Origin: Ottowia thiooxydans DSM 14619
GTDB taxonomy: Bacteria > Pseudomonadota > Gammaproteobacteria > Burkholderiales > Burkholderiaceae_C
Length of the DNA: 64,000 bases
Assembly (NCBI RefSeq): GCF_000422885.1
Contig: NZ_AUGX01000023.1
Span: 1-64,000 of the forward strand
Direction of reading: 5' to 3'
The notes beneath the pieces were generated by a model. It saw only the letters and a program-made list of their open reading frames with translations, was not told the origin of the DNA and ran no database searches. Below, piece by piece: positions 34,768 through 43,031 of this stretch. Position numbers and translations under genes: made by a program. Numbering within the stretch: position 1 is the first letter of the stretch; each line of letters opens with the position of its first letter.

Positions 34768-35523
34768 ATGTATTTCAAACCTTTGGCCATCCTGCCCCTG
34801 GCTCTATTTCTCGCTGCCTGCGGTGGAGGGGGCGACGACGGGGACACCGGGTCTGGCGGTGGACAAGGGACCCCAACGAATGTGGCCGCCATTAGCGGAG
34901 CATGGCAAGGCACCTCTCCTGACGGCACTCTGTTGAATGCCGTGGTATTGGACGATGGACAGCTGTGGTTGGTGGGCGCATTAAGGAGTGCGCCAGCAGT
35001 TCAGGTCTATGCGAGGACCCAGGGTGGATCAGGCCAATTCCAGTCCAACAACGTCCGCTATGTTGATTACGCATCCAACCGGCAATTCACCGGCACCCTT
35101 CAAGGGACCTACGTGGCGGGCAGCTCAATCTCTGCAAATTTGGCGCTCAACGGTGCGCAGGCAGGCACATACAACCTGACTCCTATACCTAAGACCACGT
35201 TCGACTACCACCGCGCGGCCTCCCTCAGTGATCTTGCTGGATCGTGGACTTCAGGCAGCACTCGAATCCTGGTCGGCGCCAATGGTGCTGTCCAGACTGT
35301 GGATAGCACGACTGGTTGCAATAGCAATGGAACAGTGGCGCCTCACGCCAGCAAAAAGAACGTGTTCGACTTGAGCGTGACCTTCGGCGCAGCCCCATGC
35401 TCGCTGCCAGGCCAGAAGCTCGATGGCATTGTGGTGACCTGGGCGGCAGGTGGGCAATCCACGCTCCTGGCGACCGCACTGAATCAAAGCGCCAGCCTGA
35501 CGCTTGTGGCTGCTCGTCAGTAA
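34768..35523 (+). CDS. Hypothetical lipoprotein
   Basis: A 251-residue lipoprotein: signal peptide, lipobox LAACGGGG at about residues 15-18, Gly/Asp-rich linker, then two similar beta-rich modules (about 40-125 and 145-250), each opening with a SGAWQG / AGSWTS-type motif. This resembles small lipoproteins with repeated lipocalin-like or META-like barrels, but no family is certain. Its start has GGAGGAGAATC upstream, a strong ribosome-binding site. It follows the divergent XRE regulator and precedes a second lipoprotein gene by 50 bases, with probable co-transcription. Confidence 0.7.
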   Translation: MYFKPLAILPLALFLAACGGGGDDGDTGSGGGQGTPTNVAAISGAWQGTSPDGTLLNAVVLDDGQLWLVGALRSAPAVQVYARTQGGSGQFQSNNVRYVDYASNRQFTGTLQGTYVAGSSISANLALNGAQAGTYNLTPIPKTTFDYHRAASLSDLAGSWTSGSTRILVGANGAVQTVDSTTGCNSNGTVAPHASKKNVFDLSVTFGAAPCSLPGQKLDGIVVTWAAGGQSTLLATALNQSASLTLVAARQ

Positions 35524-35572
35524 ATTCTGTCTCCCCTCGACCCTATCCACTTCACGAACCAGGAAGCTCTAG

Positions 35573-36019
35573 ATGCAAGGTTTGAATTGTTTGAGATCTG
35601 CGGCCCTGATTGGCTTGCTGGCCATCGCAGGCGTCCTCAGTGGCTGTGCCAGCACCAACTCCATGGCGCCTGTGGGAGGCGCTGCACCTACGATGTTCCC
35701 ACTCAGCGATGAGCAAGCGGACAGAGTGTTGGCTACAGCCATGGGCAGTGAGTTCACAGGTTCGCCCATCTCCCGGGTTGAGTTTCCTAACAAGGGCTAC
35801 ACCACCACGATAAGGTTTCTGTTTGACTCCCACCAGATTACTGCGGTGCGGGTGCCTGCCAAGGGTATAGATGGTGCTCAAACCGTGGACGGGTACTACT
35901 TTGAGGTCAACGACGCTGGCACCCTTTTAATCTCTGGCAGAAGTCGCGCCACCAAGGTCTACGAGCGGGTCGTACACGAAGCGGGACTATTGACGAAGGC
36001 ATTGCCGCAGCGCCGATGA
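35573..36019 (+). CDS. Small hypothetical lipoprotein
   Basis: A 148-residue lipoprotein with lipobox VLSGCAS at about residues 20-26. The mature part has a helix with DEQADRVLATAMG and beta strands (GYTTTIRFLFDSHQITAVRV and GYYFEVND), consistent with a small two-layer fold. No family recognised. It lies 50 bases after the previous lipoprotein gene on the same strand; a joint envelope function under the XRE regulator is possible but unproven. Confidence 0.6.
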   Translation: MQGLNCLRSAALIGLLAIAGVLSGCASTNSMAPVGGAAPTMFPLSDEQADRVLATAMGSEFTGSPISRVEFPNKGYTTTIRFLFDSHQITAVRVPAKGIDGAQTVDGYYFEVNDAGTLLISGRSRATKVYERVVHEAGLLTKALPQRR

Positions 36020-36598
36020 CCTGCTGGTCGAGGCACTAAATTCATTGTTTGTTGCTGCCCAAGCTGCGGCTCCCAACTGCTCTAAGCGCCACAAAAGCCG
36101 AGGTACACCCGAGCAGGATCACAACAGCTCGCTGCGCACTACGCACTGAAAGTAGTGCGTACGACGTGCGTATTTACTAATGCCCCGAGTGAGATTTCAG
36201 TTACACAATGGCTCATGTGCAATCGATATGTGAGTCTGGACGAGCAAGATATTGAAGATTTCTCACATATTGGTCGGCGCAATCGACCTCGCTCGAATGT
36301 CGGTGTCCCCCCGTGCGCTACAGGTCGGCATTTCCCTCGCACTTATCTTGACTTGACATCAGCTTCAGGACTGAGTTGATCGCCGACCAGTGAGACTTGA
36401 TCCCCTTGGTTGCGAAAGCCTCACGTACCCTACCAGCACGCACGATAAGGAGTGGGCGCAGACCCCGGATGCATAGAACCCCAGCCAGCACAGCATCTTC
36501 TCGATCAAACTTACAGACGTGTATCTATGTCCCACATCGGCGCCAATCGAGTGAAGCTTGGCTCAGGGGGCTCTAGTCTTTTTTAATCGCCCAAGACG
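36020..36598. other. Intergenic region holding the SRAP remnant
   Basis: Apart from the SRAP remnant at 36215-36310, nothing is recognised in this stretch of about 580 bases. Confidence 0.35.
36215..36310 (+). pseudogene. SRAP (YedK/HMCES-like) protein, N-terminal remnant
   Basis: The frame begins MCNRYVSLDEQDIEDFSHIG followed by RRNRPR, the conserved start of SOS response-associated peptidases: catalytic Cys2 in MCNRY and the HIGRxN segment. After about 30 codons the similarity ends and the frame soon stops. The family normally has about 200-230 residues, so this is a truncated relic. It is notable beside umuDC, another SOS-linked cargo of the island. Confidence 0.6.
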
Positions 36599-38140
36599 TC
36601 AATCAACTTGAGAATGGGTGTTTCTTTGAGCGGCTGCGATGATCGCGCATTTCAACTCACTGGCCGAACGAAGTGCTATCAGCGGTGGCGGGGGAGCCTC
36701 CCCCAACCATGATGGAGCATTGCGGCATTCTTCCATTGTGAAAAGGAAGAATTGGAGAGCAGTTTTGTCCTCTTGCATCTGTGCCAACAGCACCCAATCA
36801 GCAGCTGGAAACCGGGACTTCTTCGGGAACTGCCAGCGTTTGATGAGAAGTGCGCTTCGCGGCCACGTTAGTTGGAGCCTAAGCCTGCAACGACTCTCGA
36901 TGATCAGGACGCGGCTCCGGGTATGGATATGGCAAGCGATGCCTTCCGAGGCAATGAGTGCGGCGATATCGTGACTAAGTCGATTTCCGACATTACGTCC
37001 AACCACTTTGCGCTTTTCGTGCAACGAGCGCGCTGCTCGCGAATCTCTGCCTGCAAGCTCCAGGGCCTTAGCCACAGAGCCAAAGGCATTCGTATAGGCC
37101 TTCCTCGATCTGATGCCAATTGCTTCGAGATCTAGTGTGCTGACGTTTGGATCCTGGGCCAACTTGGCCCGCAGGATTTCCAAAAGCTCTTCCTTATCGG
37201 GATGCTGTCTTCTACGCTCCCAGAGCTTACGCTGTACCTGGTCCCATAATTCTTTCTGCACCACCCGCTCGATAACGCCTTCCGCCCTGGTTGCTGGCCG
37301 TTTTCTTATGGCTTTGCCCGCCGCTTGGTGCACCCGTCCCCAGACGAAATTTCCAGCGAACGCCTCACACCTTAGTAATCGATCAACAACAGGCGCCCTA
37401 AATTGATTTCCACTTGGCGTCAAAACGCCTTCTTCTTGAAGTGTCCTCGCCGTCTTTTTAATGGTCCCGCCCTCAGCGGCGTACAGTTCAAAAATGCGAT
37501 TCACGAGCTTGACCTCGCTTTCCGGCCCAAGTACCCAGGCAATGCGTTCGTTCTGCAAGCCCTTCCTCTGGAATGGTGCCAACGGTCGCCTGTTTCCCCA
37601 TCGATCAATCGCAACCCGCCTTAAACCCAAAGGTGGTAGGGATCCCATCTGAAATCCCAGTTGAATTGCCCGGTCCTGTCCCGCCCGTGTTTTCACACCT
37701 AATTCGCGAGCGTACTCCGCCGCCATTGCCCTTTTTAGAGTCTTCAGCAATGCGGTTAGAGGATCAATATCCGAGCCGAAGGGCTCTTGAACATAGACCA
37801 CACGGACACCATTCATGCGGCAGGTGTACTCGTAGTAGGCAGCTGCGTCGATGTCCTGAAAGCGGCCCCAACGGCTTACGTCATAGACCAGTACCACCTC
37901 GAAAGGCGGTGGCACCTCTAAAACATCCCGAAGGAGTTCCTTCATTCCATCGCGGTTTTCGATTCTGAGGCCGCTTTTTGCTGCGTCCTGGTAGATCTTG
38001 ATAAGCGTGAGGCCATTCTTAAATGCGTACGACCGGATCGCCTCCAGTTGGGTGCTGAGAGAAAGATCTTGCTTGTCACTCGACATTCGCAGATACGCGG
38101 ATGCCCGTAGATCCGGCAGCGGCTTCGTGACGGCGGTCAT
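36599..38140 (-). CDS. Large serine recombinase
   Basis: A 513-residue recombinase. The N-terminal resolvase domain starts with ASAYLRMSSDKQDLSLSTQ; catalytic Ser is S20. DVSRWGRF carries the active-site Arg. A recombinase domain (about 170-300; for example MGSLPPLGLRR and then TARTLQEEGVLTPSG) follows, then a long basic C-terminal part to 513 that ends in an unusual region rich in Arg/Lys. The ATG at 38140 fits the family. It is the second recombinase of the island, probably from a separate insertion event or for an internal element; no second pair of attachment repeats was found. Confidence 0.85.
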   Translation of the reverse strand: MTAVTKPLPDLRASAYLRMSSDKQDLSLSTQLEAIRSYAFKNGLTLIKIYQDAAKSGLRIENRDGMKELLRDVLEVPPPFEVVLVYDVSRWGRFQDIDAAAYYEYTCRMNGVRVVYVQEPFGSDIDPLTALLKTLKRAMAAEYARELGVKTRAGQDRAIQLGFQMGSLPPLGLRRVAIDRWGNRRPLAPFQRKGLQNERIAWVLGPESEVKLVNRIFELYAAEGGTIKKTARTLQEEGVLTPSGNQFRAPVVDRLLRCEAFAGNFVWGRVHQAAGKAIRKRPATRAEGVIERVVQKELWDQVQRKLWERRRQHPDKEELLEILRAKLAQDPNVSTLDLEAIGIRSRKAYTNAFGSVAKALELAGRDSRAARSLHEKRKVVGRNVGNRLSHDIAALIASEGIACHIHTRSRVLIIESRCRLRLQLTWPRSALLIKRWQFPKKSRFPAADWVLLAQMQEDKTALQFFLFTMEECRNAPSWLGEAPPPPLIALRSASELKCAIIAAAQRNTHSQVD

Positions 38141-38263
38141 ATCACACTCCAGTATGGTCAGCCTCAAGGTACAACCATACCGCCAAATTCGAGGGGTTGG
38201 GATTTATTCGTTCCTCGGTCGGCTCCACCATAAGGAGACATCGCTATACAGATCAACCGTTCC

Positions 38264-39229
38264 ATGCGCGCTCTCGGCATTTCCGGGCTTCTGCTCGCCA
38301 TGTTGGCCGGCCCACTGGCCGCGCAGCCGGCGTGGCCCAACTGTACGGTCAAATTCGTCGTTCCCAGCAATGCCGGCGGCAGCCCCGACCGCGTCACGCG
38401 GCTGCTGGCCGAGCGGCTATCCAAGAAGTGGGGGCAGCCGACAGTCGTTGAGAACAAGGCCGGCGCCACGTCCATCATCGGGACCGACTTCGTGGCCAAA
38501 TCGCCCGCCGACGGCTACACGCTGCTATCCACCTTCACCTCGCTCGTGCAGGTGCCGGCGCTGTTCAAACGCGTACCCTACGACACCGAACGCGACCTTG
38601 TGGCGGTTACGCAGACCGTGGCTGTGGACGTGCTGTTCCTCGTGCGTGCCGATTCGCCATACAAGACCCTGCAGGACTTCGCCGCAGCCGCTAAAACCGC
38701 CAAACCGCCGCTGAGCTATGGCTCCTTCGGCAACGGGTCGTCATTCCACATCTATGGCGAGAAACTCGCGCAATCCATGGGTGCTGACCTGACCCACGTG
38801 CCCTACAAGGGAGAACTGCCATCCACGACAGATCTGCTGGGCGGACAGCTTAACTCCTCCTTCGCCTCTGTCGGCACGGCCTTGCCTTTCCTGACCGATG
38901 GCCGTCTGCGCCCGCTGGGCGTAGCCTCAACCAAGCGCTCACCGGTTTTGCCGAACGTGCCGACGCTGGGCGAGCTGGGCATGAACATGCCCGATCTCGT
39001 GGGATGGTTCGGGGTGCTCGCGCCCGCCGGCACGCCTGCACCCATCATCCAGAAAGTTGCCGCCGACATCCGCGAGATTCTCACCCAGCCTGACGTCGTG
39101 AAAATACTGCGTGATCAAGGGTTGGAGCCGGTTGCCAGTTCCCCCGAGGCGTTCCAACGTCGGCTCCAAGACGATCTTGTGCAGTGGAAAAAACTGCTGC
39201 CCGAGGTCGGCATCAAGCCCGCAGATTGA
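38264..39229 (+). CDS. Bug/TctC-family extracytoplasmic solute receptor
   Basis: A 321-residue periplasmic binding protein with an N-terminal signal peptide (GLLLAMLAGPLAAQPA). Family features: KFVVPSNAGGSPDRVTRLLA (first beta-alpha motif), GQPTVVENKAGA, GTDFVAKSPADGYTLL, and HVPYKG. These are typical of tripartite tricarboxylate receptors expanded in Burkholderiales. It binds a small carboxylate-like ligand, unknown here; no TctAB membrane genes accompany it. It is near, but not clearly in an operon with, the DMT-RpiR and PanE-TauE genes. Confidence 0.9.
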   Translation: MRALGISGLLLAMLAGPLAAQPAWPNCTVKFVVPSNAGGSPDRVTRLLAERLSKKWGQPTVVENKAGATSIIGTDFVAKSPADGYTLLSTFTSLVQVPALFKRVPYDTERDLVAVTQTVAVDVLFLVRADSPYKTLQDFAAAAKTAKPPLSYGSFGNGSSFHIYGEKLAQSMGADLTHVPYKGELPSTTDLLGGQLNSSFASVGTALPFLTDGRLRPLGVASTKRSPVLPNVPTLGELGMNMPDLVGWFGVLAPAGTPAPIIQKVAADIREILTQPDVVKILRDQGLEPVASSPEAFQRRLQDDLVQWKKLLPEVGIKPAD

Positions 39230-39327
39230 AGCCCGGCGGCCGCTCGGCACAATCTGCGCCGGCCGGAACTCTTGTCCACGGGGCAATGTCATCCAAAGCG
39301 ACAAGTGGCCACTCATCGCTTGGCGTG

Positions 39328-40188
39328 TCAAAAACTGATCGCCGCGATCCCGGCAAGCACGACCGCCGCCCCGGCAAGCCTGCGTGCGAGATGGTCCTCT
39401 CCAAAGAGCTTCCACGCGAGGAGAGAGCCAATGACGATGGAAGACTCGCGCAGGGGCGCGATGAGCGCCACGGGCGCGCTCTGCATGGCGGTGAGAACGA
39501 GGATATAGGCTAGCGGCGAGAACACGGCCACTATGATGATTGGTACGGCGTCACTACGCATGGCCGCTTGGATTCGATGCCGTCGGCGCAGCGCGATAGG
39601 GGTCAGCATCAGGCTCTGCAGCAGCAGAGTGCCTGCGTAGTAGCTCACGGGCGCCAAGTGCAACGAGTTGACCGAGTAGCTATCCCAGAGGGTATAGCAG
39701 GCTATGGTGGCACCCGTTGCAGTACCCCAAATCATTCCCTGCAGCGGGCGGCGGCTCCCGCTCTTGAAAGGGTTGCCAATAACGACGAGGATGCCCGCGA
39801 CGACAAGGAGCGCGCCGAGTATCGCGATGGGGGTGAGCCGCTCGCCCAGGATGAGCATCGCGAACAGCATGGTTAGTACCGGCCCTGTTCCACGGGCAAC
39901 AGGATAAATCACCCCAAGCTCGGAGCGGTCGTAGCCAGCCTGCAGAGTCAGGGAGTACGCGAGGTGCAACGCGGCTGAAACGGCAGAGCCCACCGCGAAG
40001 CGCCAATCGAACGCCTGTTGCCCCTTAGCCACGAGGGCGATTGCAATAGGGACGCACAGCAATGCCGAAGCGCAGGTGTAAGCCCAGACGAACAACACGG
40101 TATCTTCCCGCTTGTACTTGGAGGCCAGGTTCCACACCGCATGGGCTACTGCCGCAGTCAGGACGATCGCGACAGTGCCTGATTGCAT
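39328..40188 (-). CDS. EamA/DMT-family transporter
   Basis: A 286-residue protein with about ten transmembrane helices in two EamA repeats; the segment PVARGTGPVLTMLFAMLILG in the first half is the recognisable EamA motif. Likely exports or takes up a small metabolite. Its ATG overlaps the stop of the RpiR-type regulator gene (TAATG), so the two are translationally coupled and share a promoter controlled from 41074-41087. The substrate is unknown; a link with the divergent ketopantoate-reductase-like enzyme is suggested by position. Confidence 0.8.
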   Translation of the reverse strand: MQSGTVAIVLTAAVAHAVWNLASKYKREDTVLFVWAYTCASALLCVPIAIALVAKGQQAFDWRFAVGSAVSAALHLAYSLTLQAGYDRSELGVIYPVARGTGPVLTMLFAMLILGERLTPIAILGALLVVAGILVVIGNPFKSGSRRPLQGMIWGTATGATIACYTLWDSYSVNSLHLAPVSYYAGTLLLQSLMLTPIALRRRHRIQAAMRSDAVPIIIVAVFSPLAYILVLTAMQSAPVALIAPLRESSIVIGSLLAWKLFGEDHLARRLAGAAVVLAGIAAISF

Positions 40189-41072
40189 TAGGAGATGTCG
40201 GGCAGGTCGATGCCGGCCCGCTCCGCCCGGCGGCTTCGCTCTGGGTCGCGCAAAGCGATCGCGGCGACCAGTGCGTCGATGACAACGAGTTGGGCCAATC
40301 GACTCCCTGCAGCCGCCATCTGTGCCGGCAGTGGCGCACCGCCAACGACAAGCGCGATGTCCGCGAGAGTCGCTAGGGGTGTGCCGTACTGGTTGGTGAC
40401 CGCGATGAGCGAGGCTCCGGCGGAGGAAGCCGCATCGGCGATGGCGAGCGTTGTTGAGGTACGTCCGGTCGAACTGACGGCGATGACGACATCGCCAGGT
40501 CCAAGGAGCCGGGTCGCGATCATCGCAGACAAATAGTCCGGGATACTGACCGTCGTCACGCCTACCGCGCGCAGACGGAAGACCGCGTCGGCGGCGACAG
40601 TAGCCGAAGTGCCAGCACCAAATGCGATGACCTGACGCGCATGTTGGATTACGCCGACTGCGTTGTCGAGCGCGGTGAGCTCGACAGCCCCACCGAGCGC
40701 AGTGAGTGCGTCGGTGCCGGCGCGGATGGATGTTTCGAGCACCGTCGACAAATTTGCGTCCGTGGTAAGTGCTTCAGGAGGCGCGAAGAATCGAGTTGTG
40801 CCGCGGGCGCGAGCGATCTCGATCTTGAGCTCGGTGAACCCTGTGAACCCGATCGCACGCGCGGCGCGGATCACGCTGGGCGGCGAAACGCCAGCACGGG
40901 CTGCAACCTGCGCGGTCGTGCTGGCGCCGACAAACAAAGGATCGGCGAGCAGAAGAGCAACCACTTTCGCCTCACTTGCAGCGAGATCGCCGCTGCGGGC
41001 CTGAATGCTTCCAATCCATTGGCCAAGCCGCCCGCCCTCGCCTGAAACTCCATTACCAATTTCTTCTTTCAT
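40188..41072 (-). CDS. MurR/RpiR-family transcriptional regulator
   Basis: A 294-residue regulator. The N-terminal HTH_6 domain includes TTAQVAARAGVSPPSVIRAA and the helix pair before it; the C-terminal SIS domain shows VIAFGAGTSATVAADAVFRL and VVIAVSSTGRTSTTLAIADA (in parts), the sugar-phosphate-binding loops. The ATG at 41072 is adjacent to a perfect palindrome TGTAATATATTACA (41074-41087) that should be its operator. It drives leftward to the DMT gene and would repress or activate the divergent PanE-like and TauE genes. The effector is unknown, probably a phosphorylated or carboxylated metabolite. Confidence 0.85.
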   Translation of the reverse strand: MKEEIGNGVSGEGGRLGQWIGSIQARSGDLAASEAKVVALLLADPLFVGASTTAQVAARAGVSPPSVIRAARAIGFTGFTELKIEIARARGTTRFFAPPEALTTDANLSTVLETSIRAGTDALTALGGAVELTALDNAVGVIQHARQVIAFGAGTSATVAADAVFRLRAVGVTTVSIPDYLSAMIATRLLGPGDVVIAVSSTGRTSTTLAIADAASSAGASLIAVTNQYGTPLATLADIALVVGGAPLPAQMAAAGSRLAQLVVIDALVAAIALRDPERSRRAERAGIDLPDIS

Positions 41073-41073
41073 T

Positions 41074-41087
41074 TGTAATATATTACA
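41074..41087. promoter_or_regulatory. Perfect 14-bp palindrome, candidate RpiR operator
   Basis: TGTAATATATTACA, arms of 7 with no spacer, immediately before the RpiR start and in the divergent promoter of the PanE-like gene. It matches the general shape of RpiR-family sites. Confidence 0.65.
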
Positions 41088-41157
41088 GGGATCGTCAAAA
41101 AAACACAACCATCGCGTGAGCGGATGGTCTGCAACACAGCCAAAGGAGTCCGATTCC

Positions 41158-42054
41158 ATGAGTACAGAAATCAATACATCCGTCGCTGTTGTGGGCCCAG
41201 GTGCTATCGGCACCACGGTCGCGGCGGCGCTTCACGAAGTCGGCCGAACGCCGTCGCTGTGTGGCCGCACACCCCGCGAGCGCTTGACGCTGCGGGATGG
41301 CGATCAACTCATCACCGTGCCCGGACCCGTCCGGACGGATCCCGCACAGATCGATGGTCCGGTCGATCTCGTCTTTCTTGCGGTCAAGGCGACGCAAATC
41401 GAGGCGGCAGCAGAATGGCTCGCGGCGTTAAGCGCTCCGGAAACCGTCGTATGCGTTCTGCAGAACGGGATCGAACAGTTGGAGATGGTCACTCCGCATT
41501 GCCCGCGCGGGCGTATCGTTCCCGCTGTCGTATGGTTTCCTGCGCAGACGCAATCCGATGGCTCGGTGCTCTTGCGCGGCGACGCGCGCCTCAGCCTGCC
41601 AGACACGTCGGCCTCGCGGGTGGTGGCCGAGGCGCTGCAAGGCACTCGGTGCTCCGTAGATCTAACCGCAAACTTCAGCTCTCTAGCTTGGCGCAAGCTG
41701 CTGCAGAACGCAGTGGCTGGACTTATGGTCCTCACGCACCGCCGCTCGGGCATGTTCGGCCGGCCCGACATCGCCAGGCTCACCCTCGCCTATTTGCGGG
41801 AATGCTTGTCAGTGGCCCGCGCCGAGGGAGCTGAACTTGGCTACGAGGTGCCGCAGGAGATCCTGGACAAGTTCCAGGCATCTCCCGCCGACATGGGCAC
41901 CTCCATACTCACGGATCGGGAAGCTGGCCGCGCCCTCGAATGGGATATTCGCAACGGTGTAGTCTCGCGTCGCGGCCGGGCTCACGGCATCCCCACGCCC
42001 ATTAGCGACATATTGGTGCCTCTCCTCGCGGCCGCGAGCGACGGCCCTGGGTAA
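41158..42054 (+). CDS. PanE/ApbA-like ketopantoate reductase-family enzyme
   Basis: A 298-residue NAD(P)-dependent reductase of the 2-dehydropantoate 2-reductase family. VAVVGPGAIGTTVAAAL is the nucleotide-binding GxGxxG segment; LAVKATQIEAAAEWLAAL and VCVLQNGIEQLE (the QNG motif) are family-typical; the catalytic Lys region is WRKLLQNAVAG. Paralogous to housekeeping panE; substrate uncertain because such paralogues often act on other 2-oxo acids. AAAGGAG precedes the ATG at 41158. It is followed 11 bases later by a TauE transporter gene, so they form an operon under the RpiR regulator. Confidence 0.85.
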   Translation: MSTEINTSVAVVGPGAIGTTVAAALHEVGRTPSLCGRTPRERLTLRDGDQLITVPGPVRTDPAQIDGPVDLVFLAVKATQIEAAAEWLAALSAPETVVCVLQNGIEQLEMVTPHCPRGRIVPAVVWFPAQTQSDGSVLLRGDARLSLPDTSASRVVAEALQGTRCSVDLTANFSSLAWRKLLQNAVAGLMVLTHRRSGMFGRPDIARLTLAYLRECLSVARAEGAELGYEVPQEILDKFQASPADMGTSILTDREAGRALEWDIRNGVVSRRGRAHGIPTPISDILVPLLAAASDGPG

Positions 42055-42065
42055 CCCGGCGACCT

Positions 42066-42806
42066 ATGATCGCGCTGTCACTCCTCTTCCTTCTCGCCCT
42101 TTGTGCCGGAGTCCTCAGCGGCGTCGTCGGCACCGGCTCGTCGCTGATCATGCTTCCCGTCCTAGTCGCTCAGTACGGGCCTCGGATAGCCGTTCCCGTG
42201 ATGGCGATCGCCTCCCTGCTCGGCAACATCGGGCGCGTGATCGTCTGGTGGCACGAGATCCGCTGGCGGCCGGTGCTCGCCTACTCGTTGACGGGTGTTC
42301 CCGCAGCCATGCTGGGCGCTCACACGTTGATGAGCGTCCCACCCGTCGTCGTAGACGTCTTCCTGGCCGCCTTCTTCCTGGCGATGATCCCGCTGCGACG
42401 CCTGCTCAGGCGCTCGCAAATCCACCTTCGAGTCTGGCACATGGCGGTCGCCGGAGGAATCGTCGGATTCCTGACTGGATTCGTGCTGTCCACCGGGCCG
42501 CTCAGCGTGCCGATATTCACGGGGTACGGAATGAGCGGCGGCGCGTTCCTCGGGTCGGAGGCCGCAAGCGCGGTCTTGCTCTACGCGGGCAAGCTCGGCA
42601 CCTTCGGGGTGGCTGGCGTCCTCACTCCGCTCGTCATTGCACGCGGCCTCGCCATCGGCCTCGCGCTGCTCGTCGGTTCGATGATTGCCAAACGTCTGGT
42701 TCAGCGGCTCCAGACGCACACCTTCGAGTTTCTCATTGATGCGGTGCTCGTCGCTGGGGCGGCATCAATGATTGCGCCTCAATGCAACTGCTGGGCGATG
42801 CACTGA
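42066..42806 (+). CDS. TauE/SafE-family membrane transporter
   Basis: A 246-residue protein with about seven or eight transmembrane helices. The opening LSLLFLLALCAGVLSGVVGTGSS (in parts) and the second-repeat segment GGIVGFLTGFVLSTGPLSVP are the TauE/SafE signatures. Members move small organic or inorganic anions such as sulfite, sulfonates or related acids. Encoded directly after the PanE-like gene; a role in exporting or importing the enzyme's substrate or product is an inference. Downstream 42807-43031 holds only a short unassigned fragment. Confidence 0.85.
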   Translation: MIALSLLFLLALCAGVLSGVVGTGSSLIMLPVLVAQYGPRIAVPVMAIASLLGNIGRVIVWWHEIRWRPVLAYSLTGVPAAMLGAHTLMSVPPVVVDVFLAAFFLAMIPLRRLLRRSQIHLRVWHMAVAGGIVGFLTGFVLSTGPLSVPIFTGYGMSGGAFLGSEAASAVLLYAGKLGTFGVAGVLTPLVIARGLAIGLALLVGSMIAKRLVQRLQTHTFEFLIDAVLVAGAASMIAPQCNCWAMH

Positions 42807-43031
42807 ATGTTGGCGCGTGCCCAAGGATTCACGCCTCTCGATCTACTGAAGGTTGCCGAAGTAACCGCCACTTGTTCAGCAAGCGCCAAAATGGCTGGCG
42901 ATGCCATTACCGGCGGAAGCCATCGTCACCTTATTCTCCAATCTGCTCCATTCGATCTATTAAAAGACTCGACTCAAGATCAAGCTTGGCGTCGACACTC
43001 TTTAAGACTGTGAAAAGGCTGCCACTGGCCA

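Noticed and set aside
41124-41834. Arg-rich frame overlapping the PanE-like gene
   Set aside because: Shadow frame; the PanE frame has GxGxxG and QNG motifs.
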